Source: an uncultured Clostridia bacterium
GTDB taxonomy: Bacteria; Bacillota; Clostridia; Christensenellales; Aristaeellaceae
DNA length: 8,221 bases
Reading direction: 5' to 3'
Assembly: GCA_934631055.1 (NCBI GenBank)
Contig: CAKTXP010000103.1
Coordinates: forward strand, 1 to 8,221
Shown: piece after piece, positions 1 to 7,755 of the stretch
Numbering within the stretch: position 1 is the first letter of the stretch
Layout of the letters: the number at the start of each line of letters is the position of its first letter
Notes under the pieces: model-generated
The model's input: only the letters and a program-made list of their open reading frames with translations
Database searches by the model: none
Told to the model about the DNA's origin: nothing
Position numbers and translations under genes: made by a program

Positions 1-43
1 TCCGATTTCCATCACGCTGAACCCCGCACAGCGGGCGCGTGAT
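1..43 (+). repeat. Partial left half of palindromic intergenic repeat (copy E)
   Basis: The window opens inside what looks like another copy of the repeat family found at 140-208, 2773-2971 and 5931-6004. Bases 4-18 (GATTTCC, then ATCACGCT) resemble the GATTTCCCACTACGCT that follows the second hairpin in copy B. They lead into a hairpin in the place of the third one: ATCACGC (11-17) pairs with GCGTGAT (37-43), and inside it CCCGC (23-27) pairs with GCGGG (31-35). The first and second hairpins would lie left of the window. CTTCGCTTCGCG at 66-77 is the inverse of the CGCGAAGCGAA motif in copy A, so copies E and A may be the two arms of one element. The assignment rests on short matches. Confidence 0.4.
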
Positions 44-100
44 TCCAATCCCCTCAGACTCCCATCTTCGCTTCGCGCCAGTTTTAATCGTCTTAGGCAT

Positions 101-120
101 ACGACGCGCATGCGCGTCGT
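101..120. repeat. Perfect 20-bp palindrome
   Basis: ACGACGCGCA is followed directly by its exact reverse complement TGCGCGTCGT. It lies between the inverted CTTCGCTTCGCG (66-77) and CGCGAAGCGAA (144-154) motifs, so it may be the centre of the element whose arms are copies E and A. No coding sequence overlaps it. No T-run follows on either strand, so it is not a standard intrinsic terminator. Confidence 0.5.
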
Positions 121-139
121 TCGTTAAAAGTGATTTAAA

Positions 140-208
140 CCGCCGCGAAGCGAATCGGGAAATCCAAGAACCTCAGGTTCTTGGCGGGGTTTGGGGCAGA
201 GCCCCAAC
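140..208 (-). repeat. Palindromic intergenic repeat, copy A, downstream of copA
   Basis: Read on the minus strand, just after the copA stop, this holds two hairpins in tandem. The first is TTGGGGC/GCCCCAA (191-207, 3-base loop). The second is CCAAGAACCT/AGGTTCTTGG (164-184, 10-bp perfect stem around one base). They are followed by GATTTCCC and then TTCGCTTCGCGGCGG. The same order occurs in the other copies. The near edge is about 22 bases past the copA stop codon. It could protect or end the copA mRNA, but no U-tract follows either stem, so a classical terminator is not supported. What is seen is the repeated, structured unit; any role is inference. Confidence 0.75.
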
Positions 209-229
209 GTAGCTCCGCTCCCTGCGCAA

Positions 230-2746
230 TCACGCGATGTCGGTGACCTTGTAATCCTTGTCCTCAACAGCTTTCTTGAGCGCCGCGTTGTCGACCGGCT
301 TGCTCAGGGTGACGACGGCGGTGCCGCTGGTGTGGCTGACCTCGGCGGACGCAACGCCGTCCACAGCCTCCAGCGCCTTCTTGACGGCCGCCTCGCAGTG
401 GCAGCACATCATGCCTTCGATCTTCATCGTCTTTTCCATGTTGTTTTCCTCCTTGTGATGTTTCTTTGCTTTGATTTTTTTATCTTTTCCTGCATCATGC
501 AGTTTGAAAAGATTCAGTCTGAGGGCGTTGCTGACGACGCAGAAGCTCGAAAGGCTCATCGCCGCCGCGCCGAACATCGGGTTCAGCGTCCAGCCGAACA
601 GCGGGATCCACACGCCAGCCGCCAGCGGGATGCCGATGACGTTATAGAAGAACGCCCAGAACAGGTTCTCGTGGATATTGCGCAGGGTTGCGCGGCTCAG
701 GCGGATAGCGGCAGGGACGTCGGAGAGCTGGCTCTTCATCAGCACGACATCCGCCGCGTCGATCGCGACGTCCGTACCGGCGCCAATCGCGATACCAATA
801 TCGGCACGCGTGAGCGCGGGCGCGTCGTTGATGCCGTCGCCGACCATGGCGACCTTGCCCTTCTTTTGCAGGCTGCGGATGACGCTTTCTTTGCCTTCGG
901 GGAGTACGCCCGCGATGACTTCATCGACGCCTGCCTGACGACCGATGGCGCGCGCGGTGAGCTCGTTATCGCCGGTCAGCATGACGACGTGGATGCCCAT
1001 GTTGCGCAGAGCGGCGATGGCGGCGGGGCTGTCTTCCTTCATGACGTCGGCGACGGCGATGATGCCCGCCAGCTTGCCGCCTTTGGTGAAGAGGAGCGGG
1101 GTCTTGCCTTCCTCGGCAAGCGCTTCGGCTTTAGCGCGCATATCGGAAGAGACTTTCGCCTTTTCGGAGATGAAGGACAGGCTGCCGCCCAGCAGCTCTT
1201 CGCCGTTCAGCGCGGCGGTCAAGCCGTTGCCGGGGAGCGCGCGGAAATCGGAAACCTCCGCGGCGTTCAGCTTGTCGTCCTCCGCGCGGAGCATGACGGC
1301 GCGGGCGAGGGGATGCTCGCTGCGCTTTTCCAGCGCGGCGGCGAGGGTCAGCAGGTCGGTGTCCGTCAGCCCATCGGCTGGGATGACGTCGGTCACGCGC
1401 GGCTCGCCCTTGGTGATGGTGCCGGTCTTATCGAGCGCGACGATTTCAGTTTTGCCGGTCTCTTCGAGAGAAACGGCGGTCTTAAAGAGGATGCCGTTTT
1501 TCGCGCCCAAGCCGTTGCCGACCATGATCGCGACCGGCGTCGCCAGACCCAGCGCGCACGGGCAGCTGATGACCAGCACGGAGATGCCGCGCGCCAGCGC
1601 AAAGCCGATCGGCTTGCCACAGAGCAGCCAGACTACCGTTGTGATGACCGCGAGAGTGATGACGGTCGGCACGAACACGCCGGAGACCTTATCGGCGACC
1701 TTGGCGATCGGTGCTTTTGTCGCCGCCGCGTCGGAGACCATCTTGATGATCTGGGAGAGGGTCGTATCCTCGCCGACGCGCGTCGCTTCGCAGCGCAGGA
1801 AGCCGGACTGGTTCGTTGTCGCGGCGGAAACGCTGTCGCCAACGGCTTTATCGACCGGAATGCTCTCGCCGGTCAGCGCGGATTCATTGACGGCGCTTTC
1901 GCCTTCCAGAATGATGCCGTCCACCGGAATGTTCTCGCCGGGGCGGACGACGAATACGTCTCCGCGCTTGACCTGCGCGATGGGGACGGTCACTTCCTGA
2001 CCGTTGCGGATGAGAACAGCGGTCTGCGGCGCAAGCTTCATCAGGCTTTTGAGGGCGTCGGTCGTCTTGCCCTTCGAGCGCGCTTCCAGCATTTTGCCGA
2101 CGGTGATGAGCGCGAGAATCATGGCGGCGGATTCAAAGTAGAATTCATGCATGTAGCTCATCACGGCGGTCATATCGCCGCGCACCTGCGCGCCCGTCAT
2201 GGCGAACAGGGCATAGGTGCTGTAACCGAAGGAAGCGGTCGCGCCGAGGGCGACGAGCGTATCCATATTCGGGGAACCATGGAACAGGCTCTTGAAGCCG
2301 TTGATAAAGAATTTCTGATTGATGACCATCACGGCGATGGTCAGAAGCATCTGTATCAGACCCATGGCGACGTGGTTGCCGTCAAAGAAAGCGGGCAGAG
2401 GCCATCCCCACATCATGTGACCCATCGAGAAATACATCAGCACGATGAGGAAGCCCAGCGACGCGATGAGCCGACGCTTGAGTACGGGCGTTTCGTGGTC
2501 GGCGAGCGCTTCTTCCTGCTGGGCGATGCTGGGGGATTCCTGCGCCGCGCCCTTGAGGGACGCGCCATAGCCCGCCGCCTGTACGGCGGAGATGACCGCC
2601 TGCGGATCGGCAGTGCCTTCAACGCCCATCGAGTTCGTCAACAGGCTGACCGAACAGCCCGTTACGCCCGGCACATGGGAAACGGCTTTTTCGACGCGGG
2701 CGCTGCAAGCCGCGCAGCTCATGCCCGTTACGGTATATTGTTCCAT
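230..2746 (-). CDS. copA: Cu(I)-exporting P1B-type ATPase CopA with N- and C-terminal HMA domains
   Basis: This 838-residue protein pumps Cu(I) out of the cytoplasm across the cell membrane using ATP. Residues 1-68 are an HMA domain (GMSCAAC, Cys11 and Cys14). Hydrophobic segments follow from about residue 92. The actuator loop has TGES (292-295). The sixth membrane segment carries the copper-site CPC (395-397). The phosphorylation motif is DKTGT (Asp439), the nucleotide domain has SEHPL (His478), TGDN (591-594) and GDGIND (636-641). YN (701-702) and MSLSS (730-734) complete the Cu(I)-ATPase signatures. A Lys-rich linker (about 752-766) joins a second HMA domain with CCHC (781-784), the size and form of a free CopZ chaperone. 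The ATG at 2746 has AAGGAG five bases upstream. csoR lies upstream on the same strand, 237 bp away, with no promoter visible between, so co-transcription under CsoR control is likely. Silver is a possible second substrate. Confidence 0.96.
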   Translation of the reverse strand: MEQYTVTGMSCAACSARVEKAVSHVPGVTGCSVSLLTNSMGVEGTADPQAVISAVQAAGYGASLKGAAQESPSIAQQEEALADHETPVLKRRLIASLGFLIVLMYFSMGHMMWGWPLPAFFDGNHVAMGLIQMLLTIAVMVINQKFFINGFKSLFHGSPNMDTLVALGATASFGYSTYALFAMTGAQVRGDMTAVMSYMHEFYFESAAMILALITVGKMLEARSKGKTTDALKSLMKLAPQTAVLIRNGQEVTVPIAQVKRGDVFVVRPGENIPVDGIILEGESAVNESALTGESIPVDKAVGDSVSAATTNQSGFLRCEATRVGEDTTLSQIIKMVSDAAATKAPIAKVADKVSGVFVPTVITLAVITTVVWLLCGKPIGFALARGISVLVISCPCALGLATPVAIMVGNGLGAKNGILFKTAVSLEETGKTEIVALDKTGTITKGEPRVTDVIPADGLTDTDLLTLAAALEKRSEHPLARAVMLRAEDDKLNAAEVSDFRALPGNGLTAALNGEELLGGSLSFISEKAKVSSDMRAKAEALAEEGKTPLLFTKGGKLAGIIAVADVMKEDSPAAIAALRNMGIHVVMLTGDNELTARAIGRQAGVDEVIAGVLPEGKESVIRSLQKKGKVAMVGDGINDAPALTRADIGIAIGAGTDVAIDAADVVLMKSQLSDVPAAIRLSRATLRNIHENLFWAFFYNVIGIPLAAGVWIPLFGWTLNPMFGAAAMSLSSFCVVSNALRLNLFKLHDAGKDKKIKAKKHHKEENNMEKTMKIEGMMCCHCEAAVKKALEAVDGVASAEVSHTSGTAVVTLSKPVDNAALKKAVEDKDYKVTDIA
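437..454 (-). promoter_or_regulatory. Internal Shine-Dalgarno and start codon for a CopZ-like product inside copA
   Basis: Within copA, the minus strand reads AAGGAGG (454-448), eight bases, then an in-frame ATG (439-437, copA residue Met770). Starting there would give a 69-residue protein ending at the copA stop (230-439), beginning MEKTMKIEGMMCCHC. This is exactly one HMA domain, and 69 residues is the usual size of stand-alone CopZ. AAGGAGG is a full anti-16S match and is better than the site in front of copA itself. The sequence is seen. Production of a free chaperone is inference; the site may also be a relic of a separate copZ that became fused to copA. Confidence 0.5.
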
Positions 2747-2772
2747 AAAAACTCCTTTCAGGGGGAAGACGA

Positions 2773-2971
2773 TTGGGGCGCCGCCCCAAACCCTGCCAAG
2801 AACCTGAGGTTCTTGGATTTCCCACTACGCTGTCGCGACGCGACAGCGGCGGTAAAATGTGTTCTAGCCGCCGCGAAGCGAAGTGGAAGGTGCAGGGAAC
2901 TCAGTTCCTTGCTGGGGGTTTGGGGGCAAAGCCCCCAACGGGCAAAGCCCCCAACGGGCAAAGCCCCCAAC
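2773..2971. repeat. Composite inverted-repeat element (copies B and C) between csoR and copA
   Basis: Two half-elements face each other. The left half (B, plus orientation) has hairpins TTGGGGC/GCCCCAA (2773-2789), CCAAGAACCT/AGGTTCTTGG (2796-2816), then ATTTCCCACTAC, then GCTGTCGC/GCGACAGC (2829-2847). The right half (C, minus orientation) has CCGCCGCGAAGCGAAGTGGAAG, an imperfect stem centred on GGAACT/AGTTCC (2896-2908), and GGGGGC/GCCCCC hairpins (2922-2971). The centre is GCGGCGG (2846-2852), a 15-base spacer TAAAATGTGTTCTAG, then CCGCCGC (2868-2874). Overall it resembles a small non-coding palindromic element of MITE or REP-like type, with no open reading frame of its own. It fills almost the whole gap between csoR and copA, so it would be transcribed if the two genes share a message. 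Mobility is inference; no target-site duplication was identified. Confidence 0.7.
2924..2971. repeat. Three perfect tandem 16-bp units
   Basis: The unit GGGCAAAGCCCCCAAC occurs three times without change, at 2924-2939, 2940-2955 and 2956-2971. Each unit contains its own small hairpin (GGGC AAA GCCC). They lie at the outer end of repeat copy C, and the last ends 12 bases before the csoR stop codon. Other copies of the element have only one such hairpin, so this looks like a local expansion by slippage. Confidence 0.85.
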
Positions 2972-2983
2972 GTCCCTCCGCTT

Positions 2984-3295
2984 TTATCTCATCAGCTTTT
3001 GCAGCGTGGTCAAAAGCTCGTCGATGGTTTCGTCTTTGCCGTCGCGGATGTCCTGTGCGACGCAGGTCTTGATGTGGTTGGCAAGCAGCACCTTGGAAAA
3101 GCTGTTCAGCGCTGCGCTTGCCGCCGCGACCTGCGTCAGGATGTCCGGACAGTAGGCGTCTTTTTCAACCATGCCGCGAATGCCGCGGATCTGCCCCTCG
3201 ATACGGCTCAGCCGGTTGAGCAGGTCGCGCTCTTCCTTGTCATCCCGATGCTTGGTTCGGCAATGACAACAACACGGTTTTTCTTCCTCGTTCAT
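2984..3295 (-). CDS. csoR: Copper-sensing transcriptional repressor CsoR
   Basis: This all-helical DNA-binding protein of 103 residues represses copper-efflux genes and releases DNA when it binds Cu(I). RLSRIEGQIRGIRGMVE (28-44) is the family's first helix. The Cu(I) ligands of the CsoR type are present: Cys49 (in YCPDIL), His74 and Cys78 (in NHIKTC). Their spacing, 25 and 4, matches the C-H-C triad of Mycobacterium tuberculosis CsoR (Cys36, His61, Cys65), which argues against the nickel (RcnR) and formaldehyde (FrmR) branches. The N-terminus carries an extra CCCHC cluster (8-12). I choose the ATG at 3295 because GAGGTG (3307-3302) sits six bases before it; an in-frame GTG at 3304 lies inside that site. 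The gene is transcribed from the operator-containing promoter at 3320-3348, so it is autoregulated, and copA follows downstream. Confidence 0.93.
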   Translation of the reverse strand: MNEEEKPCCCHCRTKHRDDKEERDLLNRLSRIEGQIRGIRGMVEKDAYCPDILTQVAAASAALNSFSKVLLANHIKTCVAQDIRDGKDETIDELLTTLQKLMR

Positions 3296-3319
3296 GTTCT
3301 TCACCTCGCTTGCAGCGGT

Positions 3320-3348
3320 ATTATATACCCCTCAGGGGTATCTGTCAA
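3320..3348 (-). promoter_or_regulatory. Consensus vegetative promoter of csoR(-copA)
   Basis: On the minus strand, TTGACA (3348-3343), a 17-bp spacer and TATAAT (3325-3320) match the sigma-70/sigma-A consensus at every position. Transcription should start near 3313, leaving a leader of about 18 bases before the csoR ATG at 3295. The spacer is filled by the palindromic operator, as expected for a strong promoter held shut by CsoR. No second promoter is visible before copA. Confidence 0.92.
3325..3341. promoter_or_regulatory. CsoR operator palindrome
   Basis: ATACCCCT, one central C, then AGGGGTAT is a perfect 17-base palindrome. Known CsoR operators are G/C-tract inverted repeats of this kind (runs of C, then G, flanked by TA). 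It occupies the promoter spacer and touches the last base of the -10 element, so a bound repressor would block RNA polymerase. No second copy was seen before copA or glnN. Confidence 0.88.
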
Positions 3349-3535
3349 GGCTTGTTTGTAAAATCTAACTTATTCTTTCTAAAACTTCAAGATTCTATGC
3401 GGCGAAAACAGATGCGCAGAGGGATGACGTATAGAAATAAAATGAAGCTTTAAACGGCTGACATTTAATTTTTATCAGAATCAGCACTCAATTTTATAAT
3501 TTTTGCAGGAAATCGTTAAATACATTCTAAAATGG
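3349..3535. other. AT-rich intergenic stretch between divergent csoR and glnN promoters
   Basis: No gene, repeat copy or clear hairpin is visible here. The stretch is clearly more AT-rich than the flanking genes. No GlnR/TnrA-type site (TGTNAN7TNACA) was recognised before glnN. It separates the two divergent promoters by almost 190 bp, so they probably work independently. Confidence 0.5.
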
Positions 3536-3564
3536 TTGACGACTGCGGAAAAATGGGATATACT
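3536..3564 (+). promoter_or_regulatory. Vegetative promoter of glnN
   Basis: TTGACG (3536-3541), a 17-bp spacer and TATACT (3559-3564) give a near-consensus sigma-A promoter. The expected start is near 3571, leaving a leader of about 85 bases. The leader contains a direct repeat of GCCGCCCA (3611-3618 and 3623-3630) and a possible weak stem CGCCGC/GCGGCG (3610-3615 with 3631-3636). The promoter position excludes start codons upstream of about 3571. Confidence 0.85.
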
Positions 3565-3655
3565 GACGCACGTTAAACGGCGAACGGCAAAAGCGCAGGG
3601 AAGTGCAGCCGCCGCCCACAAAGCCGCCCAGCGGCGAAGAATGGGAGAGATTACG

Positions 3656-5731
<2,076 letters not shown>

Positions 5732-5756
5732 GGAAGGATACGAAAAGAGCATAGAG

Positions 5757-5803
5757 AAACGGCATATGCGCTATGTACAGGTAAAAGCGCATATGCCGTT
5801 TTT
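5757..5803 (+). terminator. Intrinsic terminator of glnN
   Basis: AAACGGCATATGCGCT (5757-5772) and AGCGCATATGCCGTTT (5786-5801) form a perfect 16-bp stem with a 13-base loop, and the right arm ends in a TTTTT run (5799-5803). It begins 25 bases after the glnN stop codon. The weak T content on the opposite strand suggests it acts mainly on glnN. Confidence 0.9.
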
Positions 5804-5813
5804 GTTGCGTTTT

Positions 5814-5841
5814 AAAAAAGAGAGCGCGTGGGGACGCGCTC
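5814..5841 (-). terminator. Intrinsic terminator for alsS, converging with that of glnN
   Basis: On the minus strand, GAGCGCGT (5841-5834), loop CCCC and ACGCGCTC (5829-5822) form an 8-bp GC-rich stem, followed by TC and six T (5819-5814). This is the normal form of an intrinsic terminator for leftward transcription. It lies about 170 bases past the alsS stop, so the alsS mRNA would carry a long 3' tail that includes repeat copy D. Confidence 0.82.
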
Positions 5842-5930
5842 CGCTGGACTTACCCTTCCACCGCTTACGAGGTCACCGTCCCTTAAAAAAGGAGGATAAG
5901 GGTCGTGTTGTATCAGTTCGATATTCCTCA

Positions 5931-6004
5931 GCTATCGCAAAGCGATAGCGTAGTGGGAAATCCAAGAACCTCATGTTCTTGGCAGAGGATGGGGCAAAGC
6001 ACAT
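5931..6004 (-). repeat. Palindromic intergenic repeat, copy D (solo half-element), downstream of alsS
   Basis: Read on the minus strand from the alsS stop: a decayed first hairpin (about 6004-5990; GGGGCAAAGC keeps only part of the stem), the second hairpin CCAAGAACCT with ATGTTCTTGG (5962-5982, one mismatch beside the loop), TTTCCCACTAC, and the third hairpin GCTATCGC/GCGATAGC (5931-5949). Order and spacing match copy B. No mirror half is present on its left, so it is a single arm. It ends about 10 bases from the alsS stop codon. Confidence 0.72.
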
Positions 6005-6013
6005 GCGTTCCCC

Positions 6014-7660
6014 TTACTCCAAATGCGCATAGACTTCTTTCAGATGCTGGGTCAGTTTGCCGTTTTCGGTGTAGTCGACGGGGCATTCGATGACCGCGGG
6101 AACATCCTGCTTGAACGCGTCCTCCAGTGTCGGCAGAAGCTCGTCCGCGGAAGAAATGCGATAGCCTTTGCAGTGCATCGCTTCCGCGTATTGAACCAGG
6201 TCCGGATTCGTGAAATCGCAGTAGTGCGTTTCGCCGAACTTGTCCATGCTCTTCCACTTGATGAGCCCGTAACCGCCGTCCACAAAGACCAGCACGACGA
6301 ACGGCAGATGCTCGCGGACAGCCGTTTCCAGCTCCTGACTGTTCATCATGAAGCCGCCGTCGCCCGTGACGACGAGGACGCGCTTGTCCGGAGAGACCAG
6401 CTTTGCCGCCAGCGCGCCCGGAAGCGAGAAGCCCATCGTCGCGAATCCGTTGGAGATCAGGCAGGTCTTGGGACGATAGCAGTTGTAATGGCGCGCGATC
6501 CACATTTTGTGCGCGCCGACGTCGGAGAGAAGAATGTCGCCCGGACGCATGACCTTGCGCACGTCGTTCAGTACGCGCTGCGGCTTCATCGGGAAGGAGG
6601 CGTCGCTGGCATAGCTTTCGTGTTCAGCGACAAGCTGGCGGCGGATCTCCAGCGCGGCGGTTGGCTCCTGCGACCTGTGCGTGCGCAGGGTGATGCGGTG
6701 CAGAGAATCGCTGATGTCGCCGACGACCTCGCAGGCGGTCTGATAATACTTGTTGATGTGGGCGGGCATGGTATTGATGTGCAGGATGGGCGTTTTGCGC
6801 GTCGGGTTGATGCGCTGGGGCGCATATTCGACGATATCATAACCGACGCAGATGAGCAGGTCGGCGCTTTCCAGTACGCGGTTGGCGTAGTCCTTCTGCG
6901 GAATGCCGACCGTCCAGAGGGAATAAGGGCTGGTGTAGGGGATCATGCCCTTCGCCATCATCGTGTTGACAACCGGAATATGCAGCGTTTCCGCCATCTC
7001 GGTCAACGCTTCACTTGCGTTTTCGCGGACGGCGTCGCTGCCGACGAGGATGACCGGATTTTCGCTGCGGAAGATCATGCCTGCGGCGATTTCGATATGC
7101 TCAAGAGAGGCGATTTCGGGGCTGGGTTCCGCGCGGTGGAGCGGCGCTTCGTCTTCCGGAACAGCCATCAACGACACATCGACGGGCAGGTCGATATGGG
7201 TCGCGCCGGGTTTGCCTTCGCCCTCGGCATATTTGAACGCCAGACGCGCGATTTCCGCGATGGAGTCTGGACGCATGACGAGCTTGGTGCGCTTGGTGAC
7301 CGGCTCGAAGATCTTGGTCAGATCCAGAAATTGATGCGCGGTCAGATGGATCTTGTCGGTCGAGACCTGTCCGGTGATGGCGACGAGCGGCGCGCCGTCG
7401 GAATTGGCGTCTGCAACGCCGGTGATGAGATTGGTCGCGCCGGGGCCGAGCGTGGCAAGGCACACGCCTGCATGACCGGTCAGTCGGCCGTATACATCCG
7501 CCATGAAAGCCGCGCCCTGCTCGTGGCGGACGGTGATGAATCGAATGGAGGAACGGGCGAGCGCATTCATCATGGCGAGGTTTTCTTCGCCAGGAATGCC
7601 AAAGACGACTTTGACGCCTTCATTTTCAAGGCATTTGACAAGCAATTCTGCGGTGTTCAT
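6014..7660 (-). CDS. alsS: Acetolactate synthase, catabolic AlsS-like (thiamine diphosphate-dependent)
   Basis: This enzyme of 548 residues joins two pyruvates into 2-acetolactate with loss of CO2. The N-terminal pyrimidine-binding domain has VFGIPGEEN (19-27) and RHEQGAAFMADVYGRL (45-60) with catalytic Glu47. The middle domain has GYDIVEY (273-279), resembling the GYDPIEY of Bacillus AlsS. The C-terminal domain has SNGFATMGFSLPGA (403-416) and the diphosphate motif GDGGF (433-437) with metal ligand Asp434; Asp461 takes the second ligand position, as in AlsS, while residue 460 is Val where Asn is usual. The ATG at 7660 has GGAGG (7670-7666) five bases upstream; the ATG 33 bases earlier has no such site. 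No small regulatory subunit (ilvN) or alsD decarboxylase lies beside it within the window, so an anabolic IlvB role cannot be excluded. It has its own promoter. Confidence 0.88.
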   Translation of the reverse strand: MNTAELLVKCLENEGVKVVFGIPGEENLAMMNALARSSIRFITVRHEQGAAFMADVYGRLTGHAGVCLATLGPGATNLITGVADANSDGAPLVAITGQVSTDKIHLTAHQFLDLTKIFEPVTKRTKLVMRPDSIAEIARLAFKYAEGEGKPGATHIDLPVDVSLMAVPEDEAPLHRAEPSPEIASLEHIEIAAGMIFRSENPVILVGSDAVRENASEALTEMAETLHIPVVNTMMAKGMIPYTSPYSLWTVGIPQKDYANRVLESADLLICVGYDIVEYAPQRINPTRKTPILHINTMPAHINKYYQTACEVVGDISDSLHRITLRTHRSQEPTAALEIRRQLVAEHESYASDASFPMKPQRVLNDVRKVMRPGDILLSDVGAHKMWIARHYNCYRPKTCLISNGFATMGFSLPGALAAKLVSPDKRVLVVTGDGGFMMNSQELETAVREHLPFVVLVFVDGGYGLIKWKSMDKFGETHYCDFTNPDLVQYAEAMHCKGYRISSADELLPTLEDAFKQDVPAVIECPVDYTENGKLTQHLKEVYAHLE

Positions 7661-7717
7661 AAAATCCTCCGTATCCCCGATTGGTCGGGACAAAGAAATG
7701 ATATTGCAGGATGATTT

Positions 7718-7746
7718 ATAATATCACGCAGAAAAGTATATTTCAA
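7718..7746 (-). promoter_or_regulatory. Probable promoter of alsS
   Basis: On the minus strand, TTGAAA (7746-7741), a 17-bp spacer and TATTAT (7723-7718) form a good vegetative promoter. The expected start is near 7711, leaving a leader of about 50 bases. The leader holds a short hairpin CCCGA/TCGGG (7676-7689) shortly before the ribosome site. Confidence 0.72.
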
Positions 7747-7755
7747 CTCGTAAAA

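Noticed and set aside
140..208. Reading copy A as a standard intrinsic terminator for copA.
   Set aside because: Neither hairpin is followed by a U-tract on the minus strand, and the same unit is found upstream of copA where termination would be harmful, so the repeat explanation is preferred.
191..3361. Very long open frame on the plus strand opposite copA and csoR; similar long open frames lie opposite glnN (3527-5752) and alsS (6023-7714).
   Set aside because: The opposite strands encode full-length, clearly conserved proteins. The mirror frames have no recognisable domains, are rich in Arg, Asp, His and Gly in the way expected from reversed GC-rich codons, and lack proper ribosome sites. 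They stay open because the real genes avoid codons that would read as stops on the other strand.
3503..3655. A longer N-terminus of GSIII starting upstream of 3656.
   Set aside because: The frame is open, but the promoter (-35 at 3536, -10 at 3559) lies inside it and the extra residues do not look like GSIII. The ribosome site before 3656 fits better, and the protein then starts as its family does.
3571..3655. A possible riboswitch or attenuator in the glnN leader (weak stem 3610-3636, direct repeat GCCGCCCA).
   Set aside because: The leader is short, the stem is only six pairs with a 15-base loop, there is no terminator-like T-run, and no known glutamine riboswitch consensus was recognised.
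5891..6093. GGAGG (5891-5895) nine bases before a GTG at 5905 opening a frame of about 62 codons on the plus strand.
   Set aside because: The frame runs through repeat copy D and into the antisense of the alsS 3' end, has no recognisable domain, and lies after the glnN terminator with no promoter seen.
6277..6282. Apparent loss of the metal-binding Asn in the thiamine diphosphate motif of AlsS (Val460 where Asn is usual).
   Set aside because: Counting from Asp434, the second metal ligand position is 27 residues later and is Asp461, as in Bacillus AlsS. Only the preceding residue is unusual, so inactivation is not supported.
7660..7693. An alternative alsS start at the ATG at 7693, adding 11 residues.
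   Set aside because: No ribosome site precedes it, while GGAGG stands five bases before the ATG at 7660, and MNTAELLVKCL is the normal family N-terminus.
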